A stretch of DNA of 64,000 nt from assembly GCF_041381155.1 (NCBI RefSeq), contig NC_091144.1, positions 37,264,071-37,328,070 on the forward strand. Direction: 5' to 3'. The DNA comes from Argopecten irradians. Its lineage: Eukaryota; Mollusca; Bivalvia; Pectinida; Pectinidae. The notes beneath the pieces were generated by a model. The model worked only from the letters and a program-made list of their open reading frames with translations. It had not been told where the DNA came from and did not search any database. Both the position numbers and the translations under genes were made by a program. The number at the start of each line of letters is the position of its first letter. Within the stretch, counting starts at the first letter, position 1. Of this stretch, positions 47,281 to 57,909 are shown piece after piece.

Positions 47281-47467
47281 CCTTTATCAGCCTTACATAA
47301 ATTTCATACTGACCAGAGTCACGTGTTGGTCATCACGAAGTATTGGTCAATGGCACGATAGCTCCTTATACGGCACAGGTGAAATACCTATCTTTCACAA
47401 TTCCTTAGCTGTGGTAAACTTACGGCACCTGATAACACACGACCGGACAATTGTGAAGTCTGGCTGG
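47281..47467 (+). promoter_or_regulatory. Distal conserved upstream block, gene E copy, CArG altered
   Basis: Same block as for C and D, but the CArG position (47364-47373) reads CCTTATACGG, breaking the CC(A/T)6GG consensus at one base. The CACGTG nearby (47320-47325) is intact. A deletion of about 310 bp relative to D (corresponding to 37085-37395) brings the block to 622 bp from the TATA box. Confidence 0.6.
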
Positions 47468-47858
47468 TGAGAAACAATAACACTATCTCACAATAAATAA
47501 AATCAGATGACAAAACCAAATGACAACTTAGAGGAGCGAAGAGAATCTCTTAATGAAACATATAACATCAATATATTATATATTTAAATTGTGTTTCTGA
47601 GTATGTTTATGTTGACTACTAAGCCATCTACGCGTTCTTATAGAAACAAACTTCAGCTATGTGAAGTTCATCTCGAAATCGGAAATTGATTGGAAAATCA
47701 AGATGGATTTCACAAGTTTGTGTTGTTTATCTCTACATGGCTAAGTAGCAGAAACGCAACAAGGTAACAATTCTATTGATTTTATAGGTCAATGTTTACT
47801 TCTCCCTCTTAGAGACAAATATTTGTAAACTTATCACACCAGACAAAACCTGTAAGCT

Positions 47859-47920
47859 GTCCGTGTACGCCGGTCCCACGTGAGGGCCGTCCTCTATGCT
47901 GATAACAGTCACGTTTACCA
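47859..47920 (+). promoter_or_regulatory. Conserved proximal promoter block with E-box, gene E
   Basis: CACGTG at 47877-47882, 104 bp from the TATA box. One base differs from C and D just downstream (GTCCTCTATG for GTCCCCTATG). Confidence 0.7.
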
Positions 47921-47985
47921 TACACGGGGGACAACACAAAGTGTTATATCACCAGTATATGGACCAGAATTGGAATCAAGAATGG

Positions 47986-47993
47986 TATAAATA
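47986..47993 (+). promoter_or_regulatory. TATA box of gene E
   Basis: TATAAATA, 82 bp before the ATG, same context as the other copies. Confidence 0.8.
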
Positions 47994-48074
47994 TGAGTTA
48001 GAAGTCAGCACAGTCACCAGTCGACTTAGACACCTTCAGACAAACCAGTTCCTGATCTCAACTCTTGACACAAC

Positions 48075-50968
48075 ATGCTTCGTGTACTCTGCTTCACTCT
48101 GGCTCTACATGCCGTATTGGGCGGTAACTTAGTAGAGGTTTTACAGTCGAACGGACAGTCCACTCTGGTCGGTCTGGTACAGAAAGCTGGTCTGGCGGAC
48201 GCTCTCACACAAGGTTAGTGGTCACTTCACTTTGCTATAGTATCTTATAATATAAATGTTATAATTTGAAATACATGTAATATGAAGTTTTAGTTTTTCA
48301 TAAGTGGAGTATTCCTTTGTTTCTTCTTCATGTCACGCTTACGACCCAAGTTAGAATTTAAATCATTTAGTGATTTTATTTCTCAATGTTAATCAATGTT
48401 TGCAGTTGTGTATAAATATCTCTACGCCTTGTGCATACTATATTACAGGTTGTTGCTTCATAACTTGCAAATACGACGATGTCAAATGACGTTACGTTAG
48501 GAAATTGTCACGCTTACGACCCAAGTTAGAATTTAAATCATTTAGTGATTTTATTTTTCAATGTTAATCAATGTTATCATTTGAAATACATGTAATATGA
48601 AGTTTTAGTTTTTCATGATAGGAAATCTTTAAATGAATTATCAACATAAGTGGAGTATTTCTTTGTTTCTTCTGCATGTCAGGCTTACGACCCAAGTAAG
48701 AATTTAAACCAGGAATAATCATTATGGGTTTTTTTATTTTTCTAATCAATTTTTGCAGTTTTGTATAAATATCTCTACGCCTTGTGCACACTATATTACA
48801 AGTTGTTGCTTCATAACTTGCAATACGTCGATGTTAAATGACATTACGTTAGAAAATTTTCTACAGTTAATGACTTTTGTGACATACCCTAGCGTAAATA
48901 AACATGTATTATGATGTTTTCGAACAATCAAATTAAGAATACTCTATGGAGGCATAATGGCTGAGATTGCTGTAAATGTATACACATTAGCGGTAAATAT
49001 TTTAGTGGCAATTTTAATTTCTCTACAGCAATTTTCCACACAAAAATATGTTTACGCTTAGTGATGAATGACACAAAATATGCTGAACGATTATTACAGT
49101 AGATAACGACTATATTACCATTGTTGCAAGCCTCATTCATTGCTAAACAGGAACCTTCACCATCTTTGCTCCCACCAATGCTGCCTTCGCTAAGCTGCCA
49201 GCTGATCTTCTGGCCTCCCTTGGCAGTGACGTGAATGCTCTCGCCAACGTTTTGAAATACCACGTGGTTCAGGGATCCGTCCGAAAACAAGATGCTTCCA
49301 ACGAGGCTCAACTTGATACCCTAGCTGGGAAGAAAATCCGTCTCAACATCTACAGTCATAACAACGTTAGTCAAGTCGTTATATCTTATTGATCATTTGT
49401 ATCAATTTTTGTTTTCTGTATAGTGATTATACTGTTTTTTGATATACTTGATATAATTTGGTTTAGATAAATACTATTCAAATGATAAAAGGATAATGCA
49501 TTCACGATATTCTATCCGCGTGTTATTACCGGCGTTAATGATAGAAATCTTTGTTCTGTTGCCAGGAGGTTACAGTCGAAGGATCCAGAATAACAGATTT
49601 CGACCTTCAAGCTACCAACGGATATGTTCATGTCATCGATACAGTGATGCTACCACCAGAGGGCAGTATTGTCGATATTGTCGCCGGTGCTTCAGAGTTA
49701 TCTACCCTATTATCGCAGGTCCAATCAGCTAACCTGGCATCAGCTTTGACAGGTATATGTTTTGTGTATAAATATCTATACGCAAATGAAAGATATCCAT
49801 TATTTCATAAAGATGCATGTATTTCAGTTTAATATTAAAGGTCCATTATGTTTAAGAAACAAACAATATTCAATCGAATACAGTGGAATTTCTCAAAGAC
49901 ATCAGCCAATTAGGCCTAAACGTGTAGCGTCGGTGTTATTTTAGTTCAGGAAATGATAACATAATTTATGCCAATGAAAATATCAGTCTCAAAGCACCCT
50001 ACGCAGATGACGATTTCATCTATCTAACAATACCTACAAATTAAACAAATAAAGTGTAACTTTGTTTGTGTGTTTTGATTTAGTAATAATAATATCTAGA
50101 CGACATTACTCGAATATATAATGGGTTTTTTTCTGCAACAGAAATGTAAACAAACTAAGTTCAGTCGAGAAGTGTTAGTGACAAAATACTCAAGTTAGCC
50201 AAATGTACTATTTGTATTTACTAGGTGACGCCCTGACCGTATTTGCCCCAACAAATGAAGCATTTTCCCGACTTGGATCAACAGTATTGAACAACCTGGC
50301 TAAGGACCCACAACTCCTTAAAGGTAAGATATAAAACGTGGAACAGTTTTTGGAGTTTGCAACTAATTGGAATCTTTATCTGGTTACCTTCAAGCAATGT
50401 ATTGTAAATTTTACAGCAACTTGATTTAGAGATAAATGACTTGGATGAGTGATAAATAGATTAGGGTTATATTCGATAATTTTCAAAAGTGTTTTAAACC
50501 TAAGAATACAGCCCGATACTCTTTTTATGAATGATTTTGTTCTTAGTGTTTTGGACTTACTATCTGCCACCATTTGTTTATTTGTTGTCAAACTCTTCAC
50601 ATTTGTAAATCACCAAATACATAAAGTGAGTGAATGTTATGAATGGTTTTCCTATTATTCGAAAATCTTTCAATAGTATTGTCATTAGAATTCAATGTCA
50701 TGTTACTTTCAGTTCGCGAATCATACGCTATACAGTTATTTTTACTTTTAATCTTCATCGTTATTAACAGAAATCTTGGAATACCACGTGGTACCCCACA
50801 CCGAGTACTCCGCAGGTCTATACAACAGGGAATACGTCAGGACACTTGATACTCGCCATGACGTCATCAGAATTGGTGTCTCAGGTACGCAAAAGGACTT
50901 AAGTTTTATATTTAAATATGAGTCCAGGAGTATTTGAGTTGATTTTTAATTCGGTGAAAACATTCGCG

Positions 50969-50999
<31 letters not shown>

Positions 51000-51320
51000 T
51001 TTTTTTTTTGGGGGGGGCATTCTTTTTTTTCTTTTGTAGTAAAAACATATTCAATACCATTGTTATAAGTGACATTAACGTTAAAAGTATACGATTGTAA
51101 AAGATTCGGTGATGACTAAAATGTTCAAATTTTGCATTTTTTATCCATTTTACGTAATTTTCATGGCTATATTGATTGATTTACAGGAAGCACAGTCTAC
51201 GTCAACAATGGAAAAGTACTCAAGGCTGATATCGCCGCCACCAACGGTGTCGTCCATATAATTGACCATGTACTCGTACCCCTGAGATATCTAGGATCTG
51301 CGATTTTCGGAAAGAAATAA
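48075..51320 (+). CDS. Secreted two-FAS1-domain (fasciclin/TGFBI-periostin-like) protein, copy E
   Basis: Exons 48075-48213, 49151-49365, 49566-49752, 50225-50323, 50771-50884 and 51187-51320, all GT-AG, giving 295 residues. The protein equals C and D except Ser33Gly in helix [10 protein letters not shown] of domain 1. Intron 1 is longer than in C and D because a segment containing TATAAATATCTCTACGCC and the adjacent tandem unit is present twice. Intron 4 has a small rearrangement near 50375-50400, and the intron 5 homopolymer tract has a (GTTTT)n expansion. Homology to C and D stops about 100 bp after the stop codon (near 51420), so E is the right-hand end of the array. Role as for the other copies, inferred from FAS1 domains and secretion. 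Confidence 0.93.
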
Positions 51321-51406
51321 ATCAACATCCATCACCTTTACATATCTCCATACTTCAGTCATCCATCATCATTGTTGATCATTATTTTGTATCTATTATG
51401 TTTTAC

Positions 51407-51412
51407 AATAAA
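51407..51412 (+). terminator. Polyadenylation signal AATAAA of gene E
   Basis: AATAAA in TTTTACAATAAAATG, 87 bp after the stop, just before homology to C and D ends. Confidence 0.8.
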
Positions 51413-51420
51413 ATGTCAAA

Positions 51421-53690
51421 TAGATATTAGAATCATAGTTATGTATTTTACCATGTAATGATATGATATCTCCAGCGCCCAGTTTTACAAACATTCCTAG
51501 TAATTTCTTAACTTTAAATTCCTTATAGAAAAATATTACAGACAATATGGAAATATCCTCCTTTAATGCGTTTCTATGGAGAATTTTAACAGATGTATTC
51601 ATTAAGGAATGTAACTCAAAAACTGCGACATCTGGTATAGTAAAACCAGGTTTTTATAATATTTGTTTCCGGGAAAATAGCAATTTTGTTGCCGCTGTAA
51701 CGTCACGAGGATCTATTGCATGGGTATGTACTAGTCTCTAGCCATGTAATAGTCTCTAGCCATGTAATAGTCTCTAGCCATGTAATAGTCTCAGACAACG
51801 CTAATATAATACACAGGATACAGCATTGCACTCATGCTAGCGGTATGATAGCGATAATAAGAAGTAGAACGGATATACCTACCAGGCCTACTCTACCGTA
51901 CCTTTCGGCCGGGTACAAATTGGTCCCTATCTATGTGTCCTAGTTGAGCACTGCATCAGAAAATCACTCGGGCACAGTTTTCTATACTTTTTTGTAGGTT
52001 TCCGATTGTTTTATGCTTATACATCATTCTTAATATCCATCGTACCGATCACAGGACGTCAAGTTCACAATTTGTAGACTTGCCGTATATTTTTCCCTCG
52101 AAAAGACCTTCATATTTATATGTAAAAAAATGTCTCGCTGTAAGTTTGTTATTTAACACAGTTCAGTTTTCTTACATAGTAGGTAAGCGATTTAAAACAA
52201 GTACGATAAAATGCATCCAAACATTTTCAAATGGTTTGCATAATCATTACTTTGCTCCACTAGCAGTAATAGGCAACAATAGTTAACTCTAAAGACGACG
52301 AATGTATCGGTCTTAAAGTCTTTTGAGTTACAATATTGTAGCTAAATAACAATGAGATCGACGATGAATCGACTAATACAATAAACGTTCAATGCTGATT
52401 TCTTTGCAAATATATTTATTCAGTACAATTCAAATGAATCACAAACAATCAACAACTATCATATGGCAATTACAAACAACTCTAGCAGTTCCCTGTTTTG
52501 CAAGAACTTTCACATTTATTATCGGAAATACTTTTTTATAAATTAATGTGAATTCCGATAAATGAGACTTGTGAACGGGTTTATTCCTTATGTAACAGTG
52601 GTCGTATGTCAATAAAATTAGGATATACTTAAAACTTGTACATTAGAGATTGGCGTAAAATAAAAATGTTTCATATTAAAATATATTTCAGTTGATAAAA
52701 GATAAAATAGGATGCTAATTGATTTTGGCAATTCTTTATGTAAAATATTTTCTAATTAAAAATGGATGCGTTTCCTTCCACCAGATGAAGTCAATATTTA
52801 CAATGAATTTAGTATTTACATTCACGACATAAAAATTATATAATGTATAATAATATTACGCTATATTGACTTATAATCACGTCTTTTGACAGCATAACAA
52901 GTAGAAAAGAAGATCCAAGGTAAACATGTCAATCAAAGATCATGTTGCGCAATGTAACTGAAGACAAATATTGATAACAAAAATTGTCAGTATGAAATTT
53001 CTTCCTGAATTGCGCTTCAACATCATTACAATTGACCGTTCACTATAAGTAATATAGCCGGCCCTCGTGTTCGCAAACATATGTGTACCTATTCTATGTC
53101 GGAGTAAACATCGTAGCATACACAATACAAATTGGAAAGCCACGTGTGGTTTGATTTAAAGCTGGCGATCCGTCAATATTAAATTATGGGACGAGTTCGT
53201 ATAGCCATTAAACCAAAAAAATTTCGTACAAACGCTAAGCAAAAATAAATACAAATTAACCTATGTACCAGAATAATTTCCTATTACACAGATGTATTTT
53301 TCGTATGAATGTCGTTTTATTCATATCACCCCTCATATCTTATTATTTATGATTTAAAAAATATATTAAAAAAGACACACTCAGCATTTGTTAAAGAAAC
53401 GTTCAGTTTGTTCAGAAAAAATACATATTAGAAAAGAAAATATTGAAGGAGCTACAGTCTTTAATATTGATAACACATAACTAAGGATTTCTAAATATGA
53501 TATAATTACATGTTTTATTTAAACAGACCTTGATGTCTTCTTAATTTGAATAAAATATTTCATACATAAAAATAATACAATCAACACTTGGAAAATAAAC
53601 TTTTACTTTGTTCAAGATAAAACCATCCCTATCAGAAAAAGACATTAAAACAGAGCTAATCTACACCATACATAACTAAGGAATTTCTAA
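51421..53690. other. Intergenic, right flank of the FAS1 array
   Basis: No supported gene. An 18-bp tandem repeat (CATGTAATAGTCTCTAGC, about 3.5 units) lies at 51728-51795. The rest is AT-rich with only short open frames. Confidence 0.45.
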
Positions 53691-54490
53691 CATTATTACT
53701 ATGGACTCTAAAGTGAGACATACAGCCTGCTAACAAGCTGACTAAATCAAAACAAAACTAGTTTAAAATCTTGTAATCTAGATTCTTATCAAACACAGCA
53801 TGCAAAAATTAAAACATAAAAGTGGATAAAAATAATTAAAATAGTGGACATAGTTTTTTTTCTGTAGTATTTAAAGTGATAATAAAAAGAAAAGAGGTTT
53901 CATACAAGGAATCTCCATCCTCTCTTTCAAGTCATAGATAAAATATTATTTGCTATAATTAAGTGTGTTAGAGCACAGACAGCAGACAGCATCATAAACA
54001 TTATTTTTGTTTGTTTCATAATTTTAGTCCTTTTTATTATATTTTCCGTTTCTTTTCAAAGACTTGAGAATGGTTCAAATACAAATGTAACATTCATGTA
54101 TGAGAAAAAACATAAAATCAATGCAATTAAATCAAAGCAAATTAAATAAAAAAATGTCATACACTCTGAAGAAAGATCGAACCAGTGGACTTAAAATACA
54201 GAAACTTGAAAGTAAATAATGTTCAAAAGAAGCAAACGTTGAGAATCACACGTCAGGAAGACATTGCACTCTAAAACCAACACCAATGCTAAGGACAAAC
54301 TAAATCAGAAAAAAAAACTTATCAACATTTTATATTGGCATATGATAATAAATGATACGCAAAGTAAATGATATTTTATGAGATACACAGCATCTATATT
54401 TTAATGCTACAATCATGATCCATTCTCCCTAAACTTGATAGGCAAAAACGCTACTGCAACAAATGAAAATTTTGAGTGTTTAAGGGTATA
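53691..54490. repeat. Diverged copy of the FAS1 spacer repeat
   Basis: Words such as ACAAGCTGACTAAA, AACACAGCATGCAAAAAT, GTGGACATAG...TTTTCTGTAGTATTTAAAGTG and CATTCTCCCTAAAC occur in the same order as in 34935-35340 and 44105-44475. The spacer sequence is therefore itself a dispersed repeat rather than specific to the gene array. Noncoding. Confidence 0.55.
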
Positions 54491-55548
54491 ATTTTGAGCT
54501 GATCATATACAGAGTGAAAATTGTGGAAGTAGTTTTCATTATTTATTAATGCTTCTGTATATTTGATTTAAGAAAATGATATTGTTCTTACTTATTCTGT
54601 ATAAATGAATACAGATTTCATGTATATAATATTTTATATGTAGACATTGTAAATACAATTTTCATATCAAGACACATAAATACTGCCTCAAAATGAAATA
54701 GCCAAGAACATTATAAATTATTATATCTTAAATGAAGCACTGTAAATATTTTAACATACTGTTTAAAATTAGTACTCGTTTATCAGTTTGGATTCTTTCA
54801 ATTCATTTGTGGGTAACATGTTGATGCATGAAACAATTTCCAAAATAATACAGCAAACGAATATGTTGTTTTTTACTGATTCCACAGCAACCATGAAAAC
54901 AATTAAAAGCTTTTTCACAATAAACATTTCATTTTGCACAAAATTTAATGAAGAGTACTGCATTTGATGAAATATTTATGATTGAATATAGAAAAAATAG
55001 CATTTTATCAAAATGAGACATTCATAGCAATTTTGGCTACTAATCCAACACCTTGGGGTTGAAAGACGATGTGCAAGACTAGATTTGTTAACATGCACAC
55101 AACTTTTACTATTATACGACATAATTATTTAATAAATCTTATCATTGGCAATCATTAATTGGTTTTGGCAAGATATTTTTGTAATACAATTCTTTCATAT
55201 CTATGTATTAAATATTAAATCATGATATACAATATGCAATATGTATCTAGTGAAGTTTTTTTTTAATAAAGGTAAAATTATTTGTCAAAAATTCTGTGTA
55301 TATACATTACATGTCTCAGACATTTGTGGAGGTTAACATACATAATGTATTGAAAATGTTTCTTAGTTTTTTTTATACTTGTTTGGCAGTGTTTTAGCAC
55401 TAGTATACATATAAATAACATATAAAAATATTAACTTAAGTTTTATATCATGTTCAAATCATGACGACATTCGGGACAATACAGAATTATAACAAAAAAG
55501 TATAGATACAGGCAAAATGTCAATTGTACAGTAAATTGTAGGAAATGG
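54491..55548. other. Intergenic, nothing recognised
   Basis: Very AT-rich; no gene, RNA or clear repeat boundary seen. Confidence 0.35.
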
Positions 55549-55645
55549 GTTTGATGTATTTGTCCTTTATAGACCGGGTCCTTTATATAGAGGTATTCTT
55601 TATAGAATGTGTCCTTTATATAGAGGTGTCCTTTATAGTAGGTTA
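55549..55645. repeat. GTCCTTTATATAGAGG minisatellite
   Basis: Four to five imperfect units of about 17-20 bp with the core TCCTTTATA(T)AGA, separated by GGGT, GGTAT and similar words. Confidence 0.7.
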
Positions 55646-56804
55646 AAAGTCTAATTGATTATAATACATTTGAATTAAGTGCAACTAAATAAAATACTTC
55701 AAATATACAAAGAATAATATATGAATATCAAAAGTAGCTTCTGGTAGAGTACGTAGTCTACCGATATTTACATTTTTATTACAGAATATATTTAAAAAGA
55801 TTTTATTGAACAAATCCAAATTTGCATTACATATACAAATATTTACCCTGATATCTTCTGCTCAACAGAAACTTTTTGCCGTTGGTAAATTGAGATTCAT
55901 AAAGTGTACCTATGGATCTGTATAAAATTCACTCTACAACTGATACTTAAAATATTGATATCAAAAGAAACTTCTTGTAAAATAATCTACCTGTATTTTA
56001 ATATTCATATAGACTAAAGAACTGAAACAAGTTTTATTGAACAAATCTTGCTTTACACTATATAGTAACCCTGATATCTTCTGCTCAATAGAAACTTTTT
56101 AGTTTGTAAATGAGATTCATAAAGCATACTCTAACAGTAGATTAAAAGATACTTTTGTTACAAATCTAACATAAATTTATATTGTAACTTTTCCATTAAT
56201 ATTTACATGTACACCTGTACATGTTAAACTTATAGACAAAGGATGAATAAGTATTTAAATGAAGCTGAAATAATATTTATGTATTTTAAAATAAATGAGA
56301 TGAGGGAACCTAGTTATATTTTAACTGTTCATCAATTTATGTTTTCTTTTTAAACATTAAAATTATGCGAAATAAACACTTAATTATAGCAACAAATAAA
56401 AGCTGTAGTTATGTCTGAAATATACTTCTGCAGGATTATTACATAATTCACATAATTATTACATAAAAAAATTGACTAGATGTCATCAATTCACATGAAA
56501 GGAAAGGACGGAAATAGGAAATCCAAATTAAACTCAGGCATAATGCAATTGTTCAAAAATAAAAAATAAATCATTTACTAGTGGATAAACTGCTGAGATA
56601 TTAAAGATGAAAGAAAAGTAATGTATCAAGCATTAGCTGCTTTATGAGGACAGTATTTTTCTTGGGCTAAAATTGATATGATGAAAAGCACTAAAAGAAC
56701 AGGCTAGAAGTTCACAGAAAACTGTTAGTTCTGAGATCAATCTTCCACCGCAAGCACTGCCATCGTATTTTAACTTTGTCGACTTAAACAACAATAACAC
56801 TCAT
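55646..56804. other. Intergenic with a ~100-bp imperfect duplication
   Basis: TTTATTGAACAAATC, then CCCTGATATCTTCTGCTCAA and GAGATTCATAAAG, occur at about 55802-55910 and again at about 56031-56127. No gene is supported. Confidence 0.5.
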
Positions 56805-57208
56805 TAAAGGGCCACTACCATTCTGAAACGGCTTTTAATTTTTAAAATGGGAATAAAAAACGAGATCGATAATTTTTTAGAGTCACAAAAGTTATTAACT
56901 TACCGATAATACTACACGTATCATCACCTTCTGAACAATTTTATTAAAATAAATAAAATGTTAATTTTCATAACGCAGGTCGTTTTATGTTTCCCGCCAT
57001 CGTCCTAAATACCGCGCGGTAGTTGACTATCTCTGTGCCAGACGCCAAAACGGCAAAATGACTCTCCACTGTTATCATATATTATGCAGGAAATCTTGCA
57101 TATGTTTGGTGTTGTAACGTCATCTTATGCCATTGATATATATTTTCTGATGTGATTAATGTTTTTTAAGAAACCTTTATGTTTTGCTCCGGAAAGGTAG
57201 TGGGCCTT
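56805..57208. mobile_element. MITE with AAGGGCCACTACC termini, ~400 bp
   Basis: The left end AAAGGGCCACTACC (56806-56819) and right end GGTAGTGGGCCTT (57195-57207) are near-perfect inverted repeats. The interior has no coding capacity. Confidence 0.75.
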
Positions 57209-57718
57209 GAACACAAGTATACTAAATAGCTAACAGTATTTCCCTTAACCGTTTATACATAAACTAAGATATAACAATATGCATGATTCATTAAATACCG
57301 TATTGAACATTTCTTTGATTTGTTCTTTACAAGAATATTATAAGAAAATAATGAGTGAAACTTTAATCTAATGATCACAGTTGTATTATTGTAATTAAAT
57401 CACATAATTTGCAAATTTAATACAAACAAATAACGATTAAATCACTTCAAAATAGACAAAAAAATCATTCATAAATCAGACGTAATCATGTCTGAAAAAT
57501 CAACAAATTTATACTGGCAAAATGCGACTCCTTGATAACATTTCTTGCATTGAATTGGTCAATATATATCAAATACTGTAACAGTATTCATATCAATTAA
57601 AAGAAAATCATAATAACAATTACGTTACCACAATCTGCAGCCATTTTCATGAACATTGTTATTTCCTATAGGAAAGCATTACATACATTAAGGAAAGTAC
57701 CTTAATGTAAGATTTTGT
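57209..57718. other. 3' flank of the SLC17 gene
   Basis: Probable 3' UTR and downstream DNA of the minus-strand transporter gene. No canonical AATAAA could be assigned with confidence. Confidence 0.35.
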
Positions 57719-57808
57719 CTTTAATTCATTCATCCCTGAAATTTCATAATGGACTGGTCTAGTCTTTGATTTAGAAGAGTCTAAATGTATTTTCAGGGGT
57801 AAATGAGC
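57719..57808. repeat. Small palindromic MITE, CATTCACCCCTGAA family, copy 1
   Basis: TTAATTCATTCATCCCTGAAA at the left and TTTTCAGGGGTAAATGAGC at the right are inverted repeats around a conserved centre (CATAATGGACTG). Same family as 62047-62140 and 63633-63723. Confidence 0.7.
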
Positions 57809-57909
57809 TAGCCTCTGTAATGTTTTTCTATGGAAAATCTTAAGAAATTCCTTAAAGTTAAAGAAACTTTGTGAAACTAGCCCCAGATCCACCTACAAAC
57901 CAGCATGGA

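Noticed and set aside
29276-51420. C, D and E as haplotype copies joined by misassembly
   Set aside because: The spacers differ in structure (extra spacer copy, TTAA element, full MITE and deletions), which argues for true tandem genes; long reads would be needed to exclude it fully.
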